Of a stretch of 64,000 nucleotides of DNA, positions 55,460-63,709 are shown piece after piece (position 1 is the stretch's first letter; each line of letters begins with the position of its first letter). The stretch is from an uncultured Eubacteriales bacterium (GTDB lineage: Bacteria > Bacillota > Clostridia > Christensenellales > CAG-138): positions 1 through 64,000 of the forward strand of contig CADACQ010000004.1 in NCBI GenBank assembly GCA_902786465.1, written 5' to 3'. A program made the position numbers and the translations under genes. Below the pieces are notes generated by a model. The model was given only the letters and a program-made list of their open reading frames with translations, had not been told where the DNA came from and did no database searches.

Positions 55460-56627
55460 GTGCTTTTTTTCTTTCCTTAGCTCTTGTAAACGCAATTTCC
55501 ACCATAGCGATCATCAGCACCCCGAAGCAGCCCACGTACACCGGCAGGAGCCCAAGGCCCGCCCGGGCGGACAGGAACCCGAAGAGGGGCGGGGCGAAGG
55601 TGGAGCCCACGTAGGCGCTGGCCATCTGGACGCCGATGATGGCCTGGGAGTTTTCGGGGCCGAAGTTATCCGGCGTGGCGTGGATGATGCTGGGGTAGAC
55701 GGGCGCGCAGCCGAGGCCCAGGATAACGCAGCCGGCGAGAGCCAGGGCCTCCGGGAGGCCCGGAACAAGGAGCAGCAACACGCCTAAGCCCAGGATCCCC
55801 GTCCCCAGCCGGATCATGGACCGGTCCCCCAGTTTGTTGGAGACGAACCCCGCCAGGAACCGGCCCACGGTGATGCCGATGAAGAATAATGACGCGAAGG
55901 CCGCCGCCCGCTCCGGGCTCACGCCCCGGGTGGCGATCAGATAGGAGGACGTCCACAGTATGCAGGTGCTCTCCAGCGCACAGTAGGTGCAAAAGCCCAG
56001 CAGCAGCTGGGGTACGCCCCGTATCCTCAGGGCGCCCCGAAGACCCAGCACCCTCTCGCTCCTTTGGGCTTCGCCCGTGGGGGCGTGCACTTTCCACAGG
56101 GGCAGGGTCAGGAGCAGCACGGCGTAGATGACCAGCTGGATCAGCCCCACGGCCCGGTAGCCCGCCTGCCAGGTGGCCCGGGTGAGGGCCAGGCTCATGA
56201 CGTAAGGGCTCACGATGGTGCCCACGCCCCAGAAGCAGTGGAGCCAGCTCATGTGCCGGGAGGTGTAGTGAAGGGCCACGTAGTTGTTGAGGGCCGCATC
56301 GATGGACCCGGCGCCCAGGCCATAGGGCACGGCCCAGAGGCACAGCATCCAGAACCGGGTGGAAAGGGAGAACCCAAAGAGGGCCAGGGCCGTCAGCAGC
56401 ACGGAGAACAGGGTCACGTATTTGGTGCCCAGCTTCTTCGTGATCCGCTCCGACAGAAGGCTGGAGATCACGGTGCCCACGGAGATGATCATGGACACGA
56501 ACCCGGCGTATGAAAGGGGCACGCCGAAAAAGTCGTGCATCACGGGCCAGCCCGCCCCCAGCAGGGAATCGGGCAGCCCCAGGCTGATGAAGGCAAGATA
56601 GATAACGGTCAGCAGCAGGGTGACCAT
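55446..56627 (-). CDS. MFS transporter
   Basis: The 393-residue, 12-helix transporter belongs to the major facilitator superfamily (SLGLPDSLLGAGWPVM at the start, SERITKKLGTKY loop). I choose the ATG at 56627, which follows AAAGGAG. The layout is that of sugar-type or general MFS carriers such as the FucP-like group, but the substrate is not readable. It has no clear operon partner. Confidence 0.75.
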   Translation of the reverse strand: MVTLLLTVIYLAFISLGLPDSLLGAGWPVMHDFFGVPLSYAGFVSMIISVGTVISSLLSERITKKLGTKYVTLFSVLLTALALFGFSLSTRFWMLCLWAVPYGLGAGSIDAALNNYVALHYTSRHMSWLHCFWGVGTIVSPYVMSLALTRATWQAGYRAVGLIQLVIYAVLLLTLPLWKVHAPTGEAQRSERVLGLRGALRIRGVPQLLLGFCTYCALESTCILWTSSYLIATRGVSPERAAAFASLFFIGITVGRFLAGFVSNKLGDRSMIRLGTGILGLGVLLLLVPGLPEALALAGCVILGLGCAPVYPSIIHATPDNFGPENSQAIIGVQMASAYVGSTFAPPLFGFLSARAGLGLLPVYVGCFGVLMIAMVEIAFTRAKERKKARTLS

Positions 56628-56689
56628 GTGCAGGGCTCCTTTCCTCAAAGTGGACACGAGCATACCATTTTCGCAGGAGCCTTGTCAAG

Positions 56690-56728
56690 AAAAACGCCGT
56701 CCCGGGGGAGGGATCGGGCGGCGTTTTT
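56690..56728 (-). terminator. Intrinsic terminator after the second MFS gene
   Basis: On the minus strand AAAACGCCGCCC pairs with GGGACGGCGTTTT and T residues follow. Its A and T tracts on both sides make it potentially bidirectional. Confidence 0.7.
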
Positions 56729-56746
56729 TTGCGTGACGGGGACGAT

Positions 56747-58042
56747 TCAAATGTTCCGGACCTGCTTGTTGAACAGGAGGAACAGAGCCGTGGCGGTGAA
56801 GCCTAAGGAGCAGACCAGCAGCAGCGGCGTGCTGCCCAGATACTGGAGGACCGATCCGGCCAGGACCGAGGCGATGGGGGTCAGACCCTGAGAAATGATG
56901 CTGATGATGCTGGAGACCTTGCTGAGCTTGTCCCGGTCCACCACCCGCATGAGCACCGTGCTGGTGGGGACGTTGATCATGACCACCAGGAACCCGATGA
57001 GCAGCGACCCAACGCAAAGCAGGATGAGGAAGCCGTTCAGGGACAAGCCCCGATCCACCAGCAGCCAATAACCCACCGTCAGGAGGATCATCACCATCGC
57101 GATGTATCCCAGGCGCACCGCCACCTTGCGGCCGCACTTGTCCTCCTGGGGCCGGGCGCTGAGGATGGCTGCGGCGAGCAGGGAGCTGATGCCGATCATC
57201 ACGCTGCACACGGAGGACCACAGCTCCGGCGTCAAAACCCGGTCGAAAAGGTAGCCGGGGGCGGCGGCCACGTCCGTCTTCACGAAATAGGGCAGGAAGT
57301 TGCCGCCGATGGGGGAGAAGAAGAAATTGATGAACAGGATGGCCGCCATCAAGGCCATGAGGGCCTTCTGGGTCTTCAGATACCGAAACCCGTCGCCCAT
57401 ATCAGCGAGGGCCAGGCGGATGGTCAGCCTCTCCTCGGAGGGTTTGTGATCGTAGCGGATGAACATCTCCGACACGCCGGAGAGGATATAGCAGACGCCC
57501 ACCAGGAAGAACAGCAGATGGATGGGCAGCGTCGCGTACAGGATCCCCGCCAGGACTACCCCCAGGATGCTCTGCAGGGAACTTTTGATGGAGAAATAGG
57601 CGTTGGCCTGCTGGAGCTTTTCCTCCGCCACGATGTGCGGGAGCAGAGCGCCGGCGGCGGGGGAGAAGATGCCGCTGACGGCGTTGCCCAGAATGCCCAC
57701 GGCGAACAGGATCAGGACATGGGCGTCGCTGCTGCGGAACAGGAGCATGAGCACCGTGGCGAGGACGATGATGCCGCCCTTCATGTAGTCACAGAGGAAC
57801 ATGATCTTCGCCTTGTTGAACCGGTCCCCCAGCACGCCGCCCACGGGCGTGGCGAGGAGCAGCATCCCGCCGCAGAGGGCCAGATACAGGCCCTGAAGGA
57901 AGGCGTTGTTGTCGGTGATCTCCAGAATGTAGAAGCTGACGGCGAAGCTGTAGAGGATGGCCCCCAGCTCCGACACCAGGGCGCCGAAGAACACCAGCCG
58001 GTAGTTGCGGTTGAAAAATACGTTGCGGGTATCGTTATTCAT
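56747..58042 (-). CDS. MFS exporter of the multidrug type
   Basis: The 431-residue, 12-helix protein resembles H+-antiporting drug/macrolide exporters of the MFS (RNYRLVFFGALVSELGAILYSFAVSFY, TPVGGVLGDRFNKAKIMFLCD loop). Its ATG overlaps the last codons of the upstream XRE-TPR regulator by eight bases, so the pair is one operon and the exporter is probably under that regulator's control. Confidence 0.82.
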   Translation of the reverse strand: MNNDTRNVFFNRNYRLVFFGALVSELGAILYSFAVSFYILEITDNNAFLQGLYLALCGGMLLLATPVGGVLGDRFNKAKIMFLCDYMKGGIIVLATVLMLLFRSSDAHVLILFAVGILGNAVSGIFSPAAGALLPHIVAEEKLQQANAYFSIKSSLQSILGVVLAGILYATLPIHLLFFLVGVCYILSGVSEMFIRYDHKPSEERLTIRLALADMGDGFRYLKTQKALMALMAAILFINFFFSPIGGNFLPYFVKTDVAAAPGYLFDRVLTPELWSSVCSVMIGISSLLAAAILSARPQEDKCGRKVAVRLGYIAMVMILLTVGYWLLVDRGLSLNGFLILLCVGSLLIGFLVVMINVPTSTVLMRVVDRDKLSKVSSIISIISQGLTPIASVLAGSVLQYLGSTPLLLVCSLGFTATALFLLFNKQVRNI

Positions 58043-59108
58043 GGTCCTTGATCTCCTTCCAAAGGCGGGACAGGGTGGGATCGTCGATGAGGCGGAGCAG
58101 GTTTTCCAGGCTTTCCGCCGCGGTGGCGCCGAATATGTCGGTGACGCTCACGGTATCCATGGTGGTGACGAAGCGAAGGTTTCGCACGCCGTAATCCGGG
58201 GCGGCGTCGAAGCGGGCGGCCAGCGCCCGGGCCTGCCTCAGGGAAGCGCAGGCCTGCTCCGTCTGCCCGGTCTTGATCTGGGCATGAGCCAGCAGCAGGT
58301 ATTGCAGGGCGTTGAGCTTTTCCAAAAAATCGGTGACGGGCTCCCGGCGAAGGCTGTTGAGCAGGTCTATGCCCCATTGAAGCACGGCTTGGGCCGATGC
58401 GCAGTCGCCTCGGGCGCTGAAGACAAAGGAGAATCCCGCCACGGCATTCAGCAGGGAATTGACGTTCTGAAGCAACACCGCGGAGAGATAGGGCTCCGCC
58501 TCCTCCGGTCGGTGCAGATGGGCAGCCAGGATGGCACCGATGGTGTCGCTGAACATGCCGCCCGCGTTGTGACGCTTCATGAGCTCCACGCCCTTTTCAA
58601 AGTCGCCCAGAACCATATACGCCCCGGCCATCTCCCCATAGAGGGTGAACTCACTGATCTTTGGATCGGTGTTCTGGGAGACCAACAGCAGTGCTTGCTC
58701 ATAGAGCTCCAGCGCCCGGCGGGTCTTTTCGCGGCTTTGACTGCCCACGCCGAAAAAGGCGTATATCCCGGCGCAGGTGTGGACTACCTGGAAGGAGTGG
58801 GGGTATTTCTTCAACGCTTTCTCACATTCGATCAAGGCTTCCGGGTCCCGGGTCCGGCAGTATCGGCTGAGCCGGTCGATGGTGGCGGAAAGGCGATTGT
58901 CCTTCATTTTGTAGCCCAGCAGGACGTCCACGGAGGTGTCGAAGAAGTCCGCCATCTCCACGATCAAATCCAGCTCGGGCACCGACAGCCCCGATTCCCA
59001 CTTGTGGACGGCGCCGGTGGTCACGCCCATGACCTCGGCAAATTGCTCCTGGGTCAGGTTTCGCTCTTTGCGCAGAGTGCGGATGTTTTTCGAAAGGGTC
59101 AATTCCAT
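58035..59108 (-). CDS. XRE-family regulator with TPR-like repeats
   Basis: The 357-residue protein has an N-terminal Cro/CI helix-turn-helix (about 5-62: LTQEQFAEVMGVTTGAVHKWESG) followed by helical repeats of the TPR type (about 80-340) as in peptide-sensing or stress regulators. GAGGAGCACC precedes the ATG. It is followed by, and coupled to, an MFS exporter. Two ATACCGRCAGTAT sites upstream are likely operators, suggesting self-regulation. Confidence 0.82.
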   Translation of the reverse strand: MELTLSKNIRTLRKERNLTQEQFAEVMGVTTGAVHKWESGLSVPELDLIVEMADFFDTSVDVLLGYKMKDNRLSATIDRLSRYCRTRDPEALIECEKALKKYPHSFQVVHTCAGIYAFFGVGSQSREKTRRALELYEQALLLVSQNTDPKISEFTLYGEMAGAYMVLGDFEKGVELMKRHNAGGMFSDTIGAILAAHLHRPEEAEPYLSAVLLQNVNSLLNAVAGFSFVFSARGDCASAQAVLQWGIDLLNSLRREPVTDFLEKLNALQYLLLAHAQIKTGQTEQACASLRQARALAARFDAAPDYGVRNLRFVTTMDTVSVTDIFGATAAESLENLLRLIDDPTLSRLWKEIKDHE

Positions 59109-59127
59109 GGCGGTGCTCCTCTTTTTG

Positions 59128-59210
59128 ATACCGGCAGTATAGCAGGGATTATACCGAAAGAAAAGACACGATCGATATCAATGGAATGTTTTTTTCTATA
59201 CCGACAGTAT
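59128..59210 (-). promoter_or_regulatory. Two ATAC-N5-GTAT operator candidates and -10 boxes
   Basis: ATACCGGCAGTAT (59128-59140) and ATACCGACAGTAT (59198-59210) are near-identical partial palindromes 70 bases apart. On the minus strand TATACT overlaps the first site and a TATAAT box (in CGGTATAATCCC) lies beside it, but no well-spaced -35 is seen. They are the likely targets of the XRE-type protein. Confidence 0.45.
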
Positions 59211-59391
59211 GGATTTGCGGATGGCGATCATAGAAAGCCGCACAAACTGATCGGCGGACGCCATCCGTCCCGGCTGCGTGCAGCGTACCACTTCGTCCGC
59301 CGGTTGAGCAATAAACCATCGGTTGGATCCGTAAAAAACGACTCAACCGCAGGGAGGGTCTATGATGCCGTCTTTATTATGGGAACAGAGC

Positions 59392-60531
59392 TCAGAAGAA
59401 GGGCCAGAAGCTCAGCAGATATCCGGGGATCACCACCACGACGAAGAAAGCCCAGCTCACCAGGGTGAAGGTCTTGATAAAGGCCCAGCCCCGGCCCGGG
59501 TACTCCCGAACGTAGATACGGAAGTTGATGACGGAGGCCAGGGAGCCGATGAGGGAACAGAGGCCTGCGGTGTCCGCCCCGTATATGAGGCCCGCGAAGT
59601 TTTCCGTGAAGGGGTACAGGACGATGGTGGCGGGCACGTTGGAGATGATCTGACTCAGCCCGATGGCCCACCAGTATTCGTGCTGCGCCACCGCCCGTTG
59701 CAGGAATCCGGCGATGCGCTCATTGGCGGCGATAGAGGAAGAGAACACGAAGAAGCACAGGAAGGTGAGCAGCAGAACGTAGTCCACCTCGAAGAGAAGC
59801 TTTCGATCTACCGCCAGGATACCCAGCAGCACCGCCAGCACCGTCAAGGGCCATAGACCGGTACGGGTGACGATGACGACAATGATCAGCAGGAATAGGG
59901 CAAGGTACACGATCCGGCGGGTCCGTCCCTCGTGTTTCCAAGGCGGAAGGGCGTTCCCAGCGCCGATCTCCTCCCGGGGAGCCTTTCGGTACAGGATCAG
60001 GACGAAGACGATGAGCAGCGCCGCGGACATGGCGGCTAACGGCAGCATGTGGAGCATGAACCGGCCGGCGCTGACCCCGGACCGGCTATAGAGGAACAGG
60101 TTTTGAGGGCTGCCGAAGGGGGTCAGGAGGGATCCGCGAACAGCGGCGATGTTTTCCATGGTGATGACGGGCAGGAGGTACCGCTCCTTGCCGCCCGCTC
60201 GAAAGAGCTGGATGGTCACCGGCACGAAGATGATGAGGGACACGTCGTTGGTGACGAACATGGAGGAGAAGAACACGCCGAAGATCAAAAAGAGGGAAAG
60301 GAGCGTCATCCGCTTCAGACTGGACGCCAGGGCCACCAGGGGCCTGAGCACGTTCTCCCGCTTAAAGCCCTCCAACACGCACAGCATCATAAGGAGCGTG
60401 CCCAGCGTGCGCCAGTCGATGTCGGCGAGCAGCCGCTTCGAAGGCGGGGTGATGACGAGCGCCACCGCCGCCGCCAGCAGCGACACGGCCAGCATGGGCT
60501 CTTTTTTCAGGAACGACAGGATCTTTTTCAT
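59392..60531 (-). CDS. SLC13/ArsB-like anion permease
   Basis: This 379-residue membrane protein has about ten helices and the wording of the ion-transporter superfamily (MFVTNDVSLIIFVP, SLLTPFGSPQNLFLYS, QIISNVPATIVLYPF), which covers dicarboxylate, citrate and oxyanion carriers. The duplicated asparagine-containing hairpin segments are present. The family member and substrate cannot be told from sequence alone. Confidence 0.78.
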   Translation of the reverse strand: MKKILSFLKKEPMLAVSLLAAAVALVITPPSKRLLADIDWRTLGTLLMMLCVLEGFKRENVLRPLVALASSLKRMTLLSLFLIFGVFFSSMFVTNDVSLIIFVPVTIQLFRAGGKERYLLPVITMENIAAVRGSLLTPFGSPQNLFLYSRSGVSAGRFMLHMLPLAAMSAALLIVFVLILYRKAPREEIGAGNALPPWKHEGRTRRIVYLALFLLIIVVIVTRTGLWPLTVLAVLLGILAVDRKLLFEVDYVLLLTFLCFFVFSSSIAANERIAGFLQRAVAQHEYWWAIGLSQIISNVPATIVLYPFTENFAGLIYGADTAGLCSLIGSLASVINFRIYVREYPGRGWAFIKTFTLVSWAFFVVVVIPGYLLSFWPFF

Positions 60532-60548
60532 GGAAGTCTCCTTTGATG

Positions 60549-60597
60549 TTCCTTTTTCTTTTCGGCGAACAGAAAAAGGAATCGAAAAAAGAAAAGC
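60549..60597 (+). repeat. Palindromic intergenic repeat R5
   Basis: CCTTTTTCTTTTC (60551-60563) faces GAACAGAAAAAGG (60567-60579), followed by GAAAAAAGAAAAGC. It lies between two minus-strand genes. Confidence 0.65.
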
Positions 60598-60656
60598 GTA
60601 CGGGGAGGATCAGGAAGGCAGCAAGGGCCGCATATCCGAATGATCCAGAGGCGAAG

Positions 60657-61544
60657 CTATCGATCCTTCTTCGTGTTCGGGACCACCTGGGACAGCACCA
60701 GGGCCAGGAAGATGATCCCGCAGCCCAAAAGCTCCCGGGGCGTCATGCGCTCGTGGAGGAGCAGGGCGCCGAACAGGGCCCCGAACACGCTCTCGAAGCT
60801 CATGATGAGGGACGCGAGGGCCGGGGGCAGGTGCCGCTGGCCCACGATCTGTAGCCAGTAGGCGATGCCGCAGGAGAAGATGCCGCAATAGAGGATGCAC
60901 CCGAGGGCCGGCACCAGGTTTTGAAAGCCGAACCCCTCCACCACGACCATGGGAAGAAAGCTCAAGAGCCCCGCCGTCAAAAACTCCAGGCAGCACAGGG
61001 TCAGGGCGTCGAAGTCCGGGGCGAACTTGTCCACCAGCAGGATCTGCAGGGTGAACACCAGGGCGCAGATGACCATGAGAGCGTCCCCTTTCTCCAGGGT
61101 GAAGGCTTCCGTGATGGACAGAAACCACAGCCCCACGGCCCCGATGATGAGGCACAGCCAGGTCCAGACCCCCGTCCTTCGGTGGAAGAAGGCGGCCCCC
61201 ACGATGGGCACCAGGAGGATATAGAGGGCGGTGAGGAACGCGCCCTTGCCGGCGGTGGTGTACTGGAGCCCCACCTGCTGGAAGCAGGAGGCCAGGGCCA
61301 CGGTGATGCCGATGAGGGCCCCGCTTTTCACCAGCCGGACCCGGCCCGCCCGGGTGGCGGGGATGGCGGTCTTCCGCCGCAGGTAGATGAAGGGCATGAG
61401 GCACACCGCGCCCACCAGCATCCGCACGGCAGTGAAGGCGTAGGGCAGCATCCCCAGCTTCATGGCGGCGGACTGGGCCACGAAGGCGCTGCCCCAGATC
61501 ACGGAGCAGCCCAGCAGGATCAGGCTGTATTTGGTCTGTTTCAT
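60657..61544 (-). CDS. EamA/DMT-family transporter
   Basis: The 295-residue protein has ten helices in two EamA repeats (GCSVIWGSAFVAQSAA at the start, SLIMSFESVFGALFGALLLHE in the second half), typical of drug/metabolite exporters. I place the start at the ATG at 61544, which gives the usual N-terminus; no clear ribosome site precedes it. Substrate unknown. Confidence 0.85.
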   Translation of the reverse strand: MKQTKYSLILLGCSVIWGSAFVAQSAAMKLGMLPYAFTAVRMLVGAVCLMPFIYLRRKTAIPATRAGRVRLVKSGALIGITVALASCFQQVGLQYTTAGKGAFLTALYILLVPIVGAAFFHRRTGVWTWLCLIIGAVGLWFLSITEAFTLEKGDALMVICALVFTLQILLVDKFAPDFDALTLCCLEFLTAGLLSFLPMVVVEGFGFQNLVPALGCILYCGIFSCGIAYWLQIVGQRHLPPALASLIMSFESVFGALFGALLLHERMTPRELLGCGIIFLALVLSQVVPNTKKDR

Positions 61545-61641
61545 GGGCAGTATCCTACCACTGAAAAACGCAGAACACAAGAGACTTTTCTGCTTTCCTG
61601 TGATATACTGATATAAATGGGAAAAAAGGAGGGCCAACCGC

Positions 61642-62739
61642 ATGAAGGAAACGCTGAGGGCGGGCGACCGTGGCCGGGCGGTCCGGGAGCTGAACGAGAA
61701 TTTGAGGATTCTGGGCTACGAAGCGGGGACGGGGGACAGGTTCACCCAATCGACCGCCCGGGGGCTGTTCGCCCTGCAGACGGACCGGGGATTGGACCCC
61801 ACGGGGAAAGGCGACAGCCGCACCCGGAGCCTGCTGAGCCTGCTGGTCTGCAACGACCCCGGCGAAGCCTTCTACGGCGACGCGGACGGGGACGGGCAGC
61901 TGACCGTGAAGGACGTGAGCATCGTATTGAAGAGCCTGTTCACCGGCAAGGCCGCCCCCACTGTGGCGTTGGACGCCGACAGCAGCGGCAAGGTGGACCT
62001 GAAGGACGCCCTGTACCTCATCAAGTGCCTCACGGGCCGGGCCGACCCCAAGCCCAACGCCCCCTGGATCGACCCCGAGGCGGGGGTGGGAGAGGACGCC
62101 CAAAAGGCGGTGACAGCGGCCCTCGTCGACGTGTCGCCCCTGCGGCGGCAGCTGGTGGAGGCGGCTTTGCCCTTCGCCTTCGATCCCCACGGCACCGAGG
62201 CGGCGGCCTTTCCCAAGAGCCTCTACGTGTGGGGCGCTAACCTGTACGATCCGGACAAGACCCTCCATTGCCCCACCTCCGCGGCCATCGAGCTGCTGGC
62301 CGCCCGCAAGCCCGCCTTCTTTATCGGCGGCCGCCGGGAGATGATGCTCTCCGCTCTGCAGAACGCAGCCAGCCTGGGGGATAGGCTGTCCGGGGCGGAC
62401 TGCTCCGGGGCTATCGTGGGCCTGTGGCGGAAGTTCGATCTGGTGGACGGCAGGTTCGACGCCATCGCCAATCGGCTTTTGAAGGAGCCCCTGTCCCGGC
62501 CCATCCGGCGGGAGGATCTGCTCCCGGGGGACCTGGTGGGCTTCGACGGCCATATCGGCCTCTACGCCGGGGCCGGCCGGGTGGTGGAATGGGCGGGCGG
62601 CGCCTACGGCTGCCAGCTCACCCGGCTCACGGGCCGCTGCTGCTGGTCGTTTACGGAAAAACGGCTGATCAGGATGCAAAAGGACTTCGAGGTCTTTACC
62701 CGCCCCTTCTTCTTCATTGACGGCGGGGCAGAGGAATAG
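61642..62739 (+). CDS. Peptidoglycan-binding / dockerin / NlpC-P60 protein
   Basis: The 365-residue protein has three parts. Residues 1-70 form a PG_binding_1 domain (GDRGRAVRELNENLRILGY). Residues 78-133 are a type I dockerin with two calcium loops, DADGDGQLTVKD and DADSSGKVDLKD. Residues about 180-365 resemble NlpC/P60 peptidases, with the nucleophile in DCSG (Cys254) and the histidine in GHIGLY (His304). No signal peptide is seen although all three domains normally act outside the cell. AAAAGGAGGG precedes the ATG at 61642. It may be released by lysis or by a non-classical route. Confidence 0.82.
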   Translation: MKETLRAGDRGRAVRELNENLRILGYEAGTGDRFTQSTARGLFALQTDRGLDPTGKGDSRTRSLLSLLVCNDPGEAFYGDADGDGQLTVKDVSIVLKSLFTGKAAPTVALDADSSGKVDLKDALYLIKCLTGRADPKPNAPWIDPEAGVGEDAQKAVTAALVDVSPLRRQLVEAALPFAFDPHGTEAAAFPKSLYVWGANLYDPDKTLHCPTSAAIELLAARKPAFFIGGRREMMLSALQNAASLGDRLSGADCSGAIVGLWRKFDLVDGRFDAIANRLLKEPLSRPIRREDLLPGDLVGFDGHIGLYAGAGRVVEWAGGAYGCQLTRLTGRCCWSFTEKRLIRMQKDFEVFTRPFFFIDGGAEE

Positions 62740-62759
62740 TATACTTATACTTTAAGACT

Positions 62760-62774
62760 GGCCCTTCGAGGGCC
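62760..62774 (+). promoter_or_regulatory. Small leader hairpin before trxB
   Basis: GGCCC and GGGCC enclose TTCGA just upstream of the trxB ribosome site. TATACTTATACT (about 62740-62751) immediately before it could supply a -10 box. The role is not known. Confidence 0.35.
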
Positions 62775-62791
62775 GGAAAGGAAGGCACGAC

Positions 62792-63709
62792 GTGGAAAAA
62801 CTGGGCATCGCCATCATCGGCGGCGGCCCCGCGGGCCTGGCGGCCGGCATCTATGCCGCCCGGGGCGGAGCCAGCGTGAAGCTGTTCGAGGAGATGTTCC
62901 CCGGGGGCCAGATCGTGAAGACCCACCGGGTGGAGAACTACCCCGGCCTCACCGGCGGCCCCGACGGGTACGCTTTGGCGGCGGCCCTCGAAAAGCACGC
63001 GGCGGAGTTCGATCTCCCCGTGGTTTACGGGTCCGTCAACGATTTGAAGCTAACGGAAAAGGAAAAGACCTTCACCGTCAACGGCGAAGAGTACGCCGCC
63101 GACGCCGTGATCCTCTGCATGGGCGCAGGGCCCCGGAAGCTGGGCCACCCGGAGGAGGATCGGTTCGTGGGTGCGGGCGTCAGCTACTGCGCCACCTGCG
63201 ACGGCAATTTCTACCGGGGCAAGGACGTTTGCATCGTGGGCGGCGGCGACACCGCCGTGTCCGACGCTCTGTACCTCTCCGGCATCTGCCGCAAGGTCTA
63301 TTTGATCCACCGCCGGGATCAGTTCCGAGCGGCGGCTACCCTGGTGGACCGGGTGAAGCGGGCCCAGAACGTGGAGCTGGTGCTGGATTCCACCGTGACG
63401 GACCTGGTGGGCGAGGACAGGCTCTCCAACCTCGTCGTGGAGAACAAGTTCACGAAGGAGCAGCGGACGTTGGACGTCAGCGGCCTCTTCGTGGCCGTGG
63501 GCATCCTTCCTCGGACGGAGCTGGTACAGGGCCAGGTCGAGCTCAATGAGGGCGGCTTCATCGTGACGGACAAGTTTATGCAGACCTCCGTCCCAGGCGT
63601 CTTCGCCGCGGGGGACGTTCGCGACACGCCCTTGCGCCAGGTGGTCACCGCCTGCGCCGACGGGGCCATCGCCGCGACAAAAGCGGTGGAATATGTGGGG
63701 ATGAAATAA
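62792..63709 (+). CDS. trxB: Thioredoxin reductase
   Basis: The 305-residue flavoprotein reduces thioredoxin with NADPH. FAD-binding IIGGGPAGLAAGIYAARGG, the redox-active CATC (133-136), NAD(P)-binding VGGGDTAVSDAL and the C-terminal GVFAAGDVRD are all present. The start is a GTG at 62792 with GGAAAGGAAGG upstream. Its stop shares one base with the nth start. Confidence 0.94.
   Translation: MEKLGIAIIGGGPAGLAAGIYAARGGASVKLFEEMFPGGQIVKTHRVENYPGLTGGPDGYALAAALEKHAAEFDLPVVYGSVNDLKLTEKEKTFTVNGEEYAADAVILCMGAGPRKLGHPEEDRFVGAGVSYCATCDGNFYRGKDVCIVGGGDTAVSDALYLSGICRKVYLIHRRDQFRAAATLVDRVKRAQNVELVLDSTVTDLVGEDRLSNLVVENKFTKEQRTLDVSGLFVAVGILPRTELVQGQVELNEGGFIVTDKFMQTSVPGVFAAGDVRDTPLRQVVTACADGAIAATKAVEYVGMK

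Noticed and set aside
61544..61590. Leaderless promoter for the EamA transporter gene
   Set aside because: TTGTGT and TAGGAT with a 17-base spacer would start the transcript almost at the ATG, but the -10 match is weak and no other leaderless genes are seen here.
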